A stretch of DNA of 64,000 bases from Mariniphaga sp041686935 (GCA_041686935.1 JAWLCW010000006.1:62001-126000); one strand, 5' to 3'. Shown: positions 27,145-37,028, numbered from the stretch's first letter. The notes: a model not told the origin generated them from the letters alone. Program-made: numbers and translations.

Positions 27145-28482
27145 ATGAAAAAACTTCTTTTAATTGCAGTTGCGCTCCTAACCTTATTTAGTTTTACAGG
27201 CTGCAACACCTCAGGAAACGGGGAGTTGATTGGAGTGCAAAAAAGACCAAAATGGCGCGAAACGCAACCCTATGGAATGGTATATGTTCGGAGGGGAAGT
27301 TTTAATATCGGACCCAGCGACCAGGATCCTGCCATGGCAGGAGTCCCAACAAAAACTGTTTCGCAGGATGCCTTTTGGATGGACGATACCGAGATAACAA
27401 ACAATGAATACCGCCAGTTTGTAAACTGGGTAAGAGATTCCATTGCCCGCAGAATGCTTGGCGAACAGTATCCTGAATTCCTTATAACAGAAGACAGGCA
27501 GGGAACGCCAATTGATCCGCCACGCGTTAACTGGCGTGAAAAACTCAATTGGAGTGATGCTGATTATCAAATGGCAATGGAAGACCTGTATATTCCGGAA
27601 AACGAAAGATTTTTCGGAAAAAAAGAAATTGACACCCGCAGGCTCGTTTATGAATACTGGTGGATTGATTTGCAACAGGCTGCCAAAAGATCGAATAGTT
27701 ACAATTTTGAAACCCAGCGATATGAGGGGAACGTTTACGACATTAACGGAGAATTACGGCCTATTGAAAACCGTTCTGCATTTATAATGAGCGATCAGGT
27801 GCATGTTTATCCTGATACTTTAACCTGGATACGTGATTTTACTTATTCTTACAACGAACCCTGGGCAACCCGGTATTTCTGGCATCCGGGCTTTGACGAA
27901 TACCCTGTTGTTGGTGTCAGTTGGAAACAGGCTTTAGCGTTTTGCAACTGGCGGACCAAAATACAAACCGATTATCTCACTTCAAGAAGACAACCTTCGA
28001 TGCAGGCTTACAGGTTGCCAACAGAAGTGGAATGGGAATATGCTGCCCGCGGGGGTAAAGACTTTTCCATGTACCCCTGGGGAGGATACTACACACGGGA
28101 CGAAGATGGGGTGTTCCTTGCCAATTTTAAGCCTTTGAGGGGAAATTACGTGGAAGACGGTGGAATAGCAACTATGAAAGTAGGCAGCTATGAACCCAAT
28201 GAATACGGTCTTTACGATATGTCGGGGAATGTGGCTGAATGGACTGAAACAGCTTACGATGAAGCGGGTTACAATTATTTTAGTGACCTGAACCCAACAT
28301 TTACCTACAATGCCCGGCCAGATGATCCGCCTGTTATGAAAAGGAAAGTTGTTCGCGGTGGTTCCTGGAAAGATATAGCTTACTATACTCAGGTTTCCAC
28401 ACGCAGTTTTGAATATCAGGATACCACAAAATCCTTTATCGGATTTCGTTGTGTCCGGTCAACATTTGGCGAAGAATTTTAA
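27145..28482 (+). CDS. gldK: Type IX secretion lipoprotein GldK/PorK
   Basis: A 445-residue lipoprotein (lipobox FTGC, Cys20) with an FGE-sulfatase (SUMF1) fold covering about residues 40-440. Motifs include GMVYVRRGSF, MDDTEITNNEYRQFV, YPVVGVSW, RLPTEVEWEYAARGG, YGLYDMSGNVAEWTE, VRGGSW and IGFRCVRS. The catalytic cysteine pair of true formylglycine-generating enzymes is not present between GGSW and IGFR, in keeping with the structural role of GldK. With GldN it forms the periplasmic ring attached to the outer membrane in the T9SS. The closely similar gene at 31982 is a paralogue. Confidence 0.95.
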   Translation: MKKLLLIAVALLTLFSFTGCNTSGNGELIGVQKRPKWRETQPYGMVYVRRGSFNIGPSDQDPAMAGVPTKTVSQDAFWMDDTEITNNEYRQFVNWVRDSIARRMLGEQYPEFLITEDRQGTPIDPPRVNWREKLNWSDADYQMAMEDLYIPENERFFGKKEIDTRRLVYEYWWIDLQQAAKRSNSYNFETQRYEGNVYDINGELRPIENRSAFIMSDQVHVYPDTLTWIRDFTYSYNEPWATRYFWHPGFDEYPVVGVSWKQALAFCNWRTKIQTDYLTSRRQPSMQAYRLPTEVEWEYAARGGKDFSMYPWGGYYTRDEDGVFLANFKPLRGNYVEDGGIATMKVGSYEPNEYGLYDMSGNVAEWTETAYDEAGYNYFSDLNPTFTYNARPDDPPVMKRKVVRGGSWKDIAYYTQVSTRSFEYQDTTKSFIGFRCVRSTFGEEF

Positions 28483-28516
28483 TAAAAAATAGTTACTAAT
28501 CTTTTACCTCTGCAAA

Positions 28517-29488
28517 ATGAATATTGGTGAAGTATTTAAAACAAAACGCTGGAAGACATTCATGGGTTATATTTATGGATGGGGTGCATCTGTTGTTATG
28601 ATAGGAGCATTGTTCAAACTCCAGCATTGGCAATATTCGGGACTTCTTCTCACAATTGGTTTGATGACCGAAGCCTTTATTTTCTTTTTATCGGCTTTCG
28701 AACCGCCACTTGAAATGCCTGAATGGTCGAAAGTTTATCCTGAATTACGTGACGATTATGAGATTACGGAACTGGAAGAATACGGCAGAAAAGGGAAAAA
28801 TGGTTTTAATCAGTTGTTTTCTTCTTCAGACCTATCTCCTGATCTTTTGGAGAAAGTTGGGAAAAGCCTGAATGATTTATCCTCTGCCGCACGTGGAATA
28901 AGCGATATATCAACAGCTACACTGGCTACCGATATGTATGTTAAGAACCTCAGTTCGGCTTCAGAAACGATGAATACATTTGCTGAAATAAATAAACGGG
29001 CCAATGAAACGGTAAATGCTTCTGTAGAAAAACTGGCTCAATCGTATTCCATTGCATCGCAGCAACTTTCAGACACAGGAAAACAGGCTATCGAAAAATT
29101 ACATAGCAGCAGTGATGAATTTTCTTCAAACCTTGCAGCAACCGGTAAAAAATTATCTGATACGGTAAATGGTGCTTCAAATTCTTTCACAACCGAACTG
29201 AAAGCTATTGGTGAAAATTCCAAAGTGTATTCTTCAAATCTTGAGAAACTGAACCAAAATGTTTCAGCTTTAAATGAAAGTTTTGAAAGTCAGCTTAAAG
29301 GAACAAAAACTCAGTTTGAAGCTAGTCATAAATTCAGCAGTGATTTAAATCAGATGAATGAAATTCTGGCATCATCGGTTTCTGAATTACAAAAATACAA
29401 AGAAAACGCTGAGCAACTGAATAAACATTTGGAAGCACTCAATACCATTTATGGAAATATGTTGGGTGCACTGAGTTACAAAAAGTAA
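28517..29488 (+). CDS. gldL: Type IX secretion motor protein GldL
   Basis: A 323-residue inner membrane protein. Two helices at about residues 18-38 and 41-62 carry the residues known in GldL to build the proton path: Y18/Y20, K34, H37 and the glutamate E52 in LMTEAFIFF. The rest is a long cytoplasmic, serine- and asparagine-rich coiled coil (about 85-315). GldL5GldM2 is the proton-driven rotary motor energising secretion and gliding. It lies between gldK and gldM with short gaps. Confidence 0.95.
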   Translation: MNIGEVFKTKRWKTFMGYIYGWGASVVMIGALFKLQHWQYSGLLLTIGLMTEAFIFFLSAFEPPLEMPEWSKVYPELRDDYEITELEEYGRKGKNGFNQLFSSSDLSPDLLEKVGKSLNDLSSAARGISDISTATLATDMYVKNLSSASETMNTFAEINKRANETVNASVEKLAQSYSIASQQLSDTGKQAIEKLHSSSDEFSSNLAATGKKLSDTVNGASNSFTTELKAIGENSKVYSSNLEKLNQNVSALNESFESQLKGTKTQFEASHKFSSDLNQMNEILASSVSELQKYKENAEQLNKHLEALNTIYGNMLGALSYKK

Positions 29489-29508
29489 TAATTTGAAGTA
29501 ACTGAATT

Positions 29509-31119
29509 ATGGGTTCAAAAAATTGTCCCGAATCACCTCGGCAAAAAATGATAAACATGATGTACCTTGTACTCACCGCGATGCTGGCTTTAAACGTTGC
29601 ATCCGAAGTACTTGAGGCATTTAAGGTAGTTGATATCAGCCTTATCGAAACGTTCAAAACCGTGGACATGAAAAATGCCCAGGTATATGCCCGTTTTGAA
29701 CAGTCTTTTGCCGAGAATGAAACCCGGGTGGGTCCATGGAAAGAAAAGTCTGATTTGGTAAAAGCCAAAACAGACAGTATTAATATCTTCATTTTAAATT
29801 TAAAAGAGGAATTGGTAAGAAAATCAGGATTTAAACCTTATTCAGGTGAAATTCCAATTCAGCCTAACGAGTTTTATCTTGCCACTGCGGAAGGTGATAC
29901 ACTGATAATTTCAAAAGCCGATGATTTGAATGTACCATCGGAATTTATGATTACACAAAAAAAAGCGACTGAGTTAAAAGAAGAAATTGAAAAATTTCGG
30001 GAAATCCTTTTATCATTTATTGATGAATCGGACGTTGATTTAAGAAATACGCTATTAAGGACTCTTGATACGTCAAATCCACCGGTTAACCTTCGCGAAG
30101 GAGGAGAAAGTAAATCGTGGGAAACTGAACGTTTTCTCGATAAACCACTCGTGGCTGTGCTGACGTTGTTATCAAAAATTCAAATCGATGTTAAAAACTC
30201 GGAAGCAAACCTGATTAATTACCTGTTTTCTCAAATCGATGCCGGTTCATTTCTTTTCAACAAACTGGGAGCAAGGGTAATACCAACTTCAAGTGTTGTT
30301 TTGCAGGGCGATGAATATGTTGCCGAGGTATTTCTTGCGGCAGAGGATACTACCCAGCAGCCGGAAATTTTAATCAACAACAGACCAGTTCCGGTGCAGG
30401 ACGGAAAAGCTACATTCCGGGTAAAAACTACTGAGCCCGGTGTTTTTAGCTGGAGTGGCCTAATCAGATACAAAACCCCGGCCGGTGTTATTAGAAATTA
30501 CCCTTTCAGACAAGAATACCAGGTAACACAGCCAAGTGTAACAATGTCGGCTACGCGTATGAATGTTTTTTACCGTGGACTTGACAATCCTTTCGATGTG
30601 AGTGGAGGTGGAATTCCGCAGGAAAATCTTGAAGTTTCCATGACCAATGGAAGTGTTATTAAAAGAGGAAACGATTTTATTATACAACCTAACGAGTTGG
30701 ATGAACAGGGACGCCGGACAACCGTTTCAGTACATGCCAACATTGGAGGAGAAAGACGTTTGCTTGGCACTTCAAACTGGCGTGTAAAAAGAGTCCCTGA
30801 TCCGGTTGCACAGGTTGCTGGCCAGGCAGGCGGTACAATACGGAGAGAACGACTTCTTGTGGAAGATGGAGTTATGGCCGTACTTGAAGATTTTGATTTC
30901 GATTTCAGATATACCGTAACCCAGTTTCGGGTAGAGATTTCTGCAGCCGGCGGATATGTCAACTTTTTTGAAAGCAACTCCAACAGGTTTACGGCAGAAC
31001 AAAAAGATCAATTCAGGAGACTTAATCCAAACAGTTTAATTTATATAGCTAATATCAGAGCAGTAGGATCCGATGGCACAACACGCGATCTCGATCCAAT
31101 TGGTTTTAAAATACAATAA
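29509..31119 (+). CDS. gldM: Type IX secretion motor protein GldM
   Basis: A 536-residue protein with the conserved start PRQKMINMMYLVLTAMLALN, a single N-terminal membrane helix that inserts into the GldL ring, and a long periplasmic part made of a helical domain (about 40-220) and three beta domains reaching the GldK-GldN ring. Tail motif VRAVGSDGTTR-like sequence and length (about 515-540) fit the family. Coupled to gldN by a 3-bp gap. Confidence 0.96.
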   Translation: MGSKNCPESPRQKMINMMYLVLTAMLALNVASEVLEAFKVVDISLIETFKTVDMKNAQVYARFEQSFAENETRVGPWKEKSDLVKAKTDSINIFILNLKEELVRKSGFKPYSGEIPIQPNEFYLATAEGDTLIISKADDLNVPSEFMITQKKATELKEEIEKFREILLSFIDESDVDLRNTLLRTLDTSNPPVNLREGGESKSWETERFLDKPLVAVLTLLSKIQIDVKNSEANLINYLFSQIDAGSFLFNKLGARVIPTSSVVLQGDEYVAEVFLAAEDTTQQPEILINNRPVPVQDGKATFRVKTTEPGVFSWSGLIRYKTPAGVIRNYPFRQEYQVTQPSVTMSATRMNVFYRGLDNPFDVSGGGIPQENLEVSMTNGSVIKRGNDFIIQPNELDEQGRRTTVSVHANIGGERRLLGTSNWRVKRVPDPVAQVAGQAGGTIRRERLLVEDGVMAVLEDFDFDFRYTVTQFRVEISAAGGYVNFFESNSNRFTAEQKDQFRRLNPNSLIYIANIRAVGSDGTTRDLDPIGFKIQ

Positions 31120-31122
31120 TTT

Positions 31123-31974
31123 ATGAAAAAATTAATTGCATATACCGGAATGTTGATTTTTATGCTGGCCTTAACGGCTAAAAAATCAGAGGCACAAATT
31201 ATTAACGGTGCATTTCAATCAACCGATATTTCACAGAAAAGACCAATGCCACTACCCACGGTAAGAGAAGCTGATGTTTTCTGGTCGAAAAAAATCTGGC
31301 GGATCGTTGATTTAAGGGAAAAAATGAATCTGACGTTATACTATCCCACCGTTGAAACCGATGGAAGAAAAAATCTCATCAACCTTCTTCTGGAGGGAAT
31401 AGAAAACGGACAAATTACACCTTACGATGCCCGGCTTGATGATGATTTTAAAGTACCGATGACTTTCGAACAGGTTCAGGAAGCTTTCGGCGCGGAAGAA
31501 TCAACCGAAGAAACCATTGACTTTGATACTGGAGAACGCAAAACAGTAACCATACAGGGAGAAATAAGGCCAGGTGAAATCAAACAATACATGATTAAGG
31601 AGGAATGGTATTTCGATAAACAGACCTCCTCACTGAATGTAAGAATCATTGGTATTTGCCCCATACGTGAGTTTACCCGTGAAATGGATGAACCCGGTCA
31701 GGTGCAGAGGACAAAAGTATTTTGGGTATATTATCCGGAAGTAAGAAGCCTGCTGGCCACAAACAAAGTTCTCAATCCGTACAACCAGGCTCAATCGATG
31801 TCGTTTGATGATCTTTTTATAAAAAGATTTTTTAACAGTTATGTTATAAAAGAATCAAACGTGTTTAACAACCGCGATATAAGCGCCTATTTAAGTGGAA
31901 AAGACGCAATGCTTGAGTCTAAGCGAATTGAAAATGAAATTTTCAATTTTGAACAAGACCTTTGGGAATACTAA
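31123..31974 (+). CDS. gldN: Type IX secretion protein GldN/PorN
   Basis: A 283-residue periplasmic protein with a Sec signal (about 1-24, ending SEAQ). Family features: DVFWSKKIWRIVDLREKMN, then ITPYDA and the conserved IGICPIREF and FWVYYPEVR stretches. GldN binds GldK in the outer-membrane-associated ring. Its stop is 7 bp before the second gldK-like gene. Confidence 0.95.
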   Translation: MKKLIAYTGMLIFMLALTAKKSEAQIINGAFQSTDISQKRPMPLPTVREADVFWSKKIWRIVDLREKMNLTLYYPTVETDGRKNLINLLLEGIENGQITPYDARLDDDFKVPMTFEQVQEAFGAEESTEETIDFDTGERKTVTIQGEIRPGEIKQYMIKEEWYFDKQTSSLNVRIIGICPIREFTREMDEPGQVQRTKVFWVYYPEVRSLLATNKVLNPYNQAQSMSFDDLFIKRFFNSYVIKESNVFNNRDISAYLSGKDAMLESKRIENEIFNFEQDLWEY

Positions 31975-31981
31975 AAAATGA

Positions 31982-33334
31982 ATGAGAAAAGCAACAATCT
32001 ATATTATTCTAGCTTCCGGATTGCTTTCCCATTCATGCCGAAATGAAATTGTACAATATTTACCCGGAGGCGAAAGAAATTCCAAAAACTGGTTTGAGCC
32101 AACACCTTACGGAATGGTTTATATTCCAAGAGGCTCCTATGTTGTAGGTCCGTCAGATGAGGACCTGAATCTTTCAGGTGACCGGTCGAGAAGGGTCTCA
32201 GTTGAATCGTTCTGGATGGACGATACTGAAATAACCAATAACGAATACCGCCAGTTTGTTTACTGGGTGCGCGATTCAATTGCACGAAAACTGCTTGGAC
32301 AAACTTACCCTGAGTATTTAAATACAGAAGACAACAGAGGAATCCCACTCAGTGAACCCACTATTAACTGGCGCGAAAAAATTGAGTGGCGAAATCCTGA
32401 TTACCAGATGGCAATGGACGAGCTTTATATACCTGAGCATGAACGGTTTGCCTTCCGGAGAGAAATTGATTCAAGAAAACTTATTTATGAATACTTTTGG
32501 GTAGATTATAAACAGGCCGCCCGCCGGTCAAACAGTTATAATTTTGAAAACCAGCGCTATGAGGGAACGGTAGTAAACCAGCAGGGAGAAACGATTCCCG
32601 TTGCCAACCGAAGTGCGTTTTTGATGCGGGAGATGGTACCGGTCTATCCCGACACATTGAGCTGGATTCGTGATTTTACGTATAACTACAACGAACCTTA
32701 TACGTTAAAATATTTTTCTCATCCCGCATTCGACGATTATCCGGTGGTGGGTGTAACCTGGAAACAGGCCCGGGCATTTTGTGACTGGCGAACCAATTTA
32801 CAGCACGAATTCAGTAGCCGGTTAAACGAAGCTCCGGCACACGATTATCGTCTCCCCACTGAAACAGAATGGGAACTGGCAGCCCGCGGGGGTTTAAACA
32901 ATGCGCTTTATCCATGGGGAAGCTACTATACCCGAAGCGACCAGGGCTGCTTTGTTGCCAATTTTAAACCAATGCGAGGAAACTACGTTGCCGATAGCCC
33001 GTCAACAACTACAACCATGCGTGTAGGTCAATTCGATCCGAATAATTATGGCTTATACGATTTGGCAGGCAATGTTGCAGAATGGACGAGCAGTGCTTTC
33101 TACGAGGCAGCTTATGATATTATGAACGATTTGAATCCGGAACTTGAATACGATGCCAAACCAGACGACCCCCCGGTAATGAAAAGAAAGGTAATACGCG
33201 GAGGTTCATGGAAAGATATCAGTTATTTTGTCCGAACTTCTACCCGCACGTATGAATATCAGGATTCAGCAAAATCTTACATCGGATTTCGCAGTGTAAG
33301 AACTTCATTTAAAAGTGAATTACATAACAGGTAA
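31982..33334 (+). CDS. Second GldK-type lipoprotein (tandem paralogue)
   Basis: A 450-residue paralogue of the GldK at 27145, colinear over the whole length with the same motifs (WMDDTEITNNEYRQFVYWV, YPVVGVTWKQARAFCDW, RLPTETEWELAARGG, GNVAEWTS, GGSWKDISYF). By eye well over half of the residues match. The N-terminus is a lipoprotein-like signal ending SHSC (Cys19), a less regular lipobox. The C-terminal motif is IGFRSVRT where GldK has IGFRCVRS. It follows gldN by 7 bp and is clearly cotranscribed. It could replace, cap or alternate with GldK in the ring; GldJ, a more distant GldK relative in flavobacteria, is longer and elsewhere in the genome. Confidence 0.9.
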   Translation: MRKATIYIILASGLLSHSCRNEIVQYLPGGERNSKNWFEPTPYGMVYIPRGSYVVGPSDEDLNLSGDRSRRVSVESFWMDDTEITNNEYRQFVYWVRDSIARKLLGQTYPEYLNTEDNRGIPLSEPTINWREKIEWRNPDYQMAMDELYIPEHERFAFRREIDSRKLIYEYFWVDYKQAARRSNSYNFENQRYEGTVVNQQGETIPVANRSAFLMREMVPVYPDTLSWIRDFTYNYNEPYTLKYFSHPAFDDYPVVGVTWKQARAFCDWRTNLQHEFSSRLNEAPAHDYRLPTETEWELAARGGLNNALYPWGSYYTRSDQGCFVANFKPMRGNYVADSPSTTTTMRVGQFDPNNYGLYDLAGNVAEWTSSAFYEAAYDIMNDLNPELEYDAKPDDPPVMKRKVIRGGSWKDISYFVRTSTRTYEYQDSAKSYIGFRSVRTSFKSELHNR

Positions 33335-33339
33335 TTATA

Positions 33340-34635
33340 TCAAAGGCCAAACATGCTCATGTAATGTTTCGAACCGGTAAAAACTCCGCCGCTTTGCACG
33401 TAAAATGAATCATCAAGTTCAAAAACTCCATCTATTGTTTTGCGCCAGGTTGCATTGGGAAAAGGATGATAGTTTTCCATTTGTTTCCAGTTTCTGTAAT
33501 TTTGGTGCCCGTTGGTTTCAAGTAAACCGGTTTCAAGCCCCGGAAACGGGCTCAACCGGGCAGCTACATTTTTGTTCCAGTCAACCAGAATCGGGTTCAC
33601 TGTAAGGTCAGCACAAAAGCAGGGAATTTTATTCCTGTTTGCAGCTTTTGCAATTTTCAATGTCATACTCAGGGTTTTGGCGATGGGTTTCAGGGCAATG
33701 GCACCATATCCCATCTGTATGCGGGCCAATGCGTCTTTGTCGGTATGTGCGCTTTCGTCGGCAGCCAAACGAACCGGAATATCCGAAACATCAATTTCCA
33801 ACTCTTCAGGAAACGGCTCCTCGATGATTGCAATCTGATCGAAAGCCCCGATTTTATTTGCATGATCAAGCAATTTCATCAACGTTTCCTTTTTTTCATA
33901 GCGCCCGTTTGCATCAAAATAAAAAGGTAATTTTCCGTTTACAGTATGTTCTGTCCTGTAATTTCCAATTGCCTGATGAATCTCGGTAAGCCGTGCCTTG
34001 TCTTTTTCAAGCATTTCCTCCTGCGTTCCGGGCTGTCCAATTTTTATTTTCATAAAATAGTATCCTTCATCTGCTGCCTGTTTTATTTCCGAAACAGGAA
34101 TGGAATAGGCCATTAACGGAATACTCGCAACTTTTCGGTGTTTATGAGATAACGCAGACCGGTATTCCTCCGGAATTAGTTCATCAAATGTTTTGAAACT
34201 GTTCTGCTGGGCATAAAGCATCCATGCAGCATTGTCAATCCCCACCAAAGCATTCAGGGCAAAAGTTTCACGCAAATTGTCATTGCCGGTAATTTTTTTT
34301 CCAAAGTTATGTACCTCCTCCCAAACGGAATCGAGCAGGTTAACCGGGTTCTTGAATTCCATTCCTTTAATAACAGACAGCGCATATTCTGTCATGGCAT
34401 ACATCAATGCATTTCCGCCACTTTCCGAATATTTACTGAAAACCTCAGCGTCAGACCATAATACGCTTTGCGTGCAAAGACCAACCTTTTTAATTTCTGA
34501 AGATGATTTCAACAGCGATGCAGTTTGCCAGATTTCAGTCATAAAACCTCCTTTGAATCCAAAGGGGCGTATAAGTGGTTCGCGTTCAAAATTGGAATCA
34601 GTGCCTTCGATCTTAATTTTTTCAGTGATGCCCAT
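33340..34635 (-). CDS. Enolase-superfamily racemase/epimerase-like enzyme
   Basis: A 431-residue mandelate racemase/muconate lactonizing-type protein. The barrel shows the KxK base pair (K196, K198 in FMKIKIG), metal ligands D241 (FYFDANG), E272 (IIEEPF) and D293 (LAADES), and an opposing lysine K316 (ALKPIAK). Lysines on both faces are characteristic of muconate-lactonizing and dipeptide-epimerase subgroups. No signal peptide. Last gene of a three-gene minus-strand operon with a TIM-barrel epimerase and a Gfo/Idh/MocA oxidoreductase; a sugar-acid or modified-sugar pathway is inferred. Ends 5 bp from the stop of the second gldK. Confidence 0.85.
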   Translation of the reverse strand: MGITEKIKIEGTDSNFEREPLIRPFGFKGGFMTEIWQTASLLKSSSEIKKVGLCTQSVLWSDAEVFSKYSESGGNALMYAMTEYALSVIKGMEFKNPVNLLDSVWEEVHNFGKKITGNDNLRETFALNALVGIDNAAWMLYAQQNSFKTFDELIPEEYRSALSHKHRKVASIPLMAYSIPVSEIKQAADEGYYFMKIKIGQPGTQEEMLEKDKARLTEIHQAIGNYRTEHTVNGKLPFYFDANGRYEKKETLMKLLDHANKIGAFDQIAIIEEPFPEELEIDVSDIPVRLAADESAHTDKDALARIQMGYGAIALKPIAKTLSMTLKIAKAANRNKIPCFCADLTVNPILVDWNKNVAARLSPFPGLETGLLETNGHQNYRNWKQMENYHPFPNATWRKTIDGVFELDDSFYVQSGGVFTGSKHYMSMFGL

Positions 34636-34658
34636 TTTAAATGAATTAATTGCCTCTG

Positions 34659-35609
34659 TTACAGATTAAACTTATGAAACTGATTTTTAAGAAAATTTAA
34701 ATCCTTTTCTAACCAGACAGATATCTCATCCAGCGGCATTGTAGGATTATTGCTGCCATGTTCCGCACCGCCCAAATCGTATTCATAATGAATGGAAACC
34801 GGCCCTTCGATATCAAACGACCGGTAAAGTTCAAAATAGGATTTAAAATCAACCATCCCTTCTCCCAGCGGAACATTTTTAATTTTCCACTCCCCTTTTT
34901 CATTCTTTTCCCAAATAAAATCCTTGATGTCGGTCGTCCGAATCCAGGGAGCGAGCAATCTTAAACCCAGCGGCCAGGAAACACCGCCCTCCACAGTTGC
35001 ATGACGAATATCGTACTGAACTCCAATGAATTCCGGATCGCGATCTTTCAAAAGTTCAAACAAATCCCAAACCGGCCCGCCAACACGACGCCCGGAGTGG
35101 TTTTGATAATTGCCCGTAACTCCGTATTCCCGGTTTAATATTTCCAGTTTTTCGAAAGTGTATTTGTGATTCTCCAGATTTTCAGGAATTGTTTTGGAGT
35201 GGTCGTAATCAAGGTATCCGGTCCTGTAATACCTGATTCCCAAATCAGCCATTGTTTTCAAAATGGGCCGTGTAAATTTATCCTCCGGATTAATTACTGA
35301 AGTGGTTATCATTTTTGAATCAATGCCGGCATTTCGCAGTGCCTTTAAAGCCAGCGGAAGATCACGCTCCACATTCTCCGGCAAAACCTGGCCTCCGGGC
35401 CGAACAGTCATATCTGCTCCTGCAAAACCATGTTCTGCAAGCACTTCAGCCATTTTTTCATAACTTAAAAATTGCAGGCATTTGGTAAAAACATGAATCG
35501 GACGTTTGGTTTCCGGTTTTAACATTTCAGTTGCCATACCTGGGCCGGCTATTCCAAATGCAGCAGCACCAGCCAGACTTTTTTTAATAAAATTTCTTCT
35601 TGATTGCAT
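34659..35609 (-). CDS. Tat-exported sugar phosphate isomerase/epimerase-like protein
   Basis: A 316-residue xylose-isomerase-like TIM barrel (AP endonuclease 2 superfamily). The N-terminus SRRNFIKKSLAGAAAFGIAG is a twin-arginine signal. Metal-ligand candidates are the histidine of GNYQNHSG, the YDIRHAT segment and the glutamate near the end in IHYEYD. Substrate unknown. Middle gene of the operon 37028-33340, 23 bp upstream of the enolase-type gene. Confidence 0.87.
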   Translation of the reverse strand: MQSRRNFIKKSLAGAAAFGIAGPGMATEMLKPETKRPIHVFTKCLQFLSYEKMAEVLAEHGFAGADMTVRPGGQVLPENVERDLPLALKALRNAGIDSKMITTSVINPEDKFTRPILKTMADLGIRYYRTGYLDYDHSKTIPENLENHKYTFEKLEILNREYGVTGNYQNHSGRRVGGPVWDLFELLKDRDPEFIGVQYDIRHATVEGGVSWPLGLRLLAPWIRTTDIKDFIWEKNEKGEWKIKNVPLGEGMVDFKSYFELYRSFDIEGPVSIHYEYDLGGAEHGSNNPTMPLDEISVWLEKDLNFLKNQFHKFNL

Positions 35610-35630
35610 AATCCTGATTTCTTTTTCGAT

Positions 35631-37028
35631 TTAAATTTCTTCCAATTTCCATGGCTTTCGGTATTCGTAATGTAAAAGGTCATTTGCCCCGGCAGAGTTA
35701 GTAAATATTTCTTTATCTCCGTCCCACTCCAGCCGTTTGCCTGTCTCTAAAGCAATATTTGCCAAATGTGCAAACGAAGTGGATCGGTGACCTTCTTCAA
35801 GAGTGCACCAAGGTGTTTCTCTTGTTTTAATACAATCAAGGAAATTCCGGATCAGCCGGGCGGTGCTGTCCCTGTTGCCGGCAGTTTCAGCCGGATCATT
35901 CCTCAAATCGTACTTTTCCGGTTCAGTTAATTGTTTCCATTTCTGAAACTGACCCGGGCGCGAAGGTCTTATTTCGTAACCGTTTTCACCAGCAACTAAA
36001 GTACCCCGGGTTCCGTTCAACTCAATTTCACCACCGGAAACTCCGCTACCTGAAGTCCCTTCATAAATACTGAACTTAATAATTAATCCTGTTTCAAATT
36101 CAAAAAGAACATCCATTGTGTCGGGAATATCACGGTCGTCGGTCAAAACATATTTTCCCCCGTGGGCAGAAATTGCCGAAGGCGCCGTTTCACCTGCCAG
36201 CCAGCGGATAGCATCCATGTAGTGAACTCCCCAGTTTCCCATTTGAGTTGAATAGTCGCTCCACCATCGAAAATAATAAGGAGCAATATTGTACTGAAAT
36301 GGCCTTGCAGCCCTTGGACCAAGCCACATGTCCCAATCGAAATCATTGGGTGGAGTTTCAGGATTTAAACGGCCAATTCCATCGGGAAACATGTTGCTGA
36401 TTCGAAACGCATTGGCCGAAAGAACTTTCCCGATTTTTTGGACCAGCCCCTCATTTACCATTTTTTGGTAAACAACAGATCCCCTCCGATGCAACCCAAC
36501 CTGAACTACATTGCCTGCTTTTTTTTGTGCATTCACCATTATTCTGCCCTCTCTAAGGGTAATGGTAAGCGGTTTTTCCACATAAACATCAAAACCTGCG
36601 CTGCATGCTTCAACACATTGCAAAGCATGCCAATGGTCGGGGGTGGCAATGCAAACAGCGTCCAAATCTTTCATTTCATACATTTTGCGGTAATCGGAAA
36701 ACTGCAACACTTTCCCCGAAAATTTTTCTCCCATTTGCGGTATCCGGTCCATTTCCAGAAAACGTTTTGCAACTTTTACGCGGTCTCTTTCAGTATAAGG
36801 TTTATATACGTCGCACAGCGCTGCAACTTCAACGTCATTGTTTGCCATAAAGCGTTCCAGTAACTGCGAACCGCGGTTACCCACTCCCACAAAACCAACT
36901 CTTATTTTATCGTTGGCGCCAAAGATTTTTGATGTTTGTTTCGAACCAAAAGCATGTAATCCAACTGATACGCCGGCAACTGCTGCGGTACTTTTTGAAA
37001 TGAACTCACGACGGGTATTCTTTTCCAT
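35631..37028 (-). CDS. Tat-exported Gfo/Idh/MocA family oxidoreductase
   Basis: A 465-residue NAD(P)-dependent sugar oxidoreductase. A Tat signal (TRREFISKSTAAVAGVSVG) precedes the Rossmann motif RVGFVGVGNRGSQLLERF; EKPLTITL is the classic EKP motif of the family and GNWGVHYMDAIRWL lies in the substrate domain, with the usual GxHxxD-like pattern. Export before or after cofactor loading is a known feature of many Bacteroidota members. First gene of the operon with the isomerase and enolase-type genes. Confidence 0.9.
   Translation of the reverse strand: MEKNTRREFISKSTAAVAGVSVGLHAFGSKQTSKIFGANDKIRVGFVGVGNRGSQLLERFMANNDVEVAALCDVYKPYTERDRVKVAKRFLEMDRIPQMGEKFSGKVLQFSDYRKMYEMKDLDAVCIATPDHWHALQCVEACSAGFDVYVEKPLTITLREGRIMVNAQKKAGNVVQVGLHRRGSVVYQKMVNEGLVQKIGKVLSANAFRISNMFPDGIGRLNPETPPNDFDWDMWLGPRAARPFQYNIAPYYFRWWSDYSTQMGNWGVHYMDAIRWLAGETAPSAISAHGGKYVLTDDRDIPDTMDVLFEFETGLIIKFSIYEGTSGSGVSGGEIELNGTRGTLVAGENGYEIRPSRPGQFQKWKQLTEPEKYDLRNDPAETAGNRDSTARLIRNFLDCIKTRETPWCTLEEGHRSTSFAHLANIALETGKRLEWDGDKEIFTNSAGANDLLHYEYRKPWKLEEI

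Noticed and set aside
27145..33334. Idea that the two GldK proteins are active formylglycine-generating enzymes
   Set aside because: The catalytic cysteine pair of that family is missing between GGSW and IGFR in both, and the gene context is secretion.
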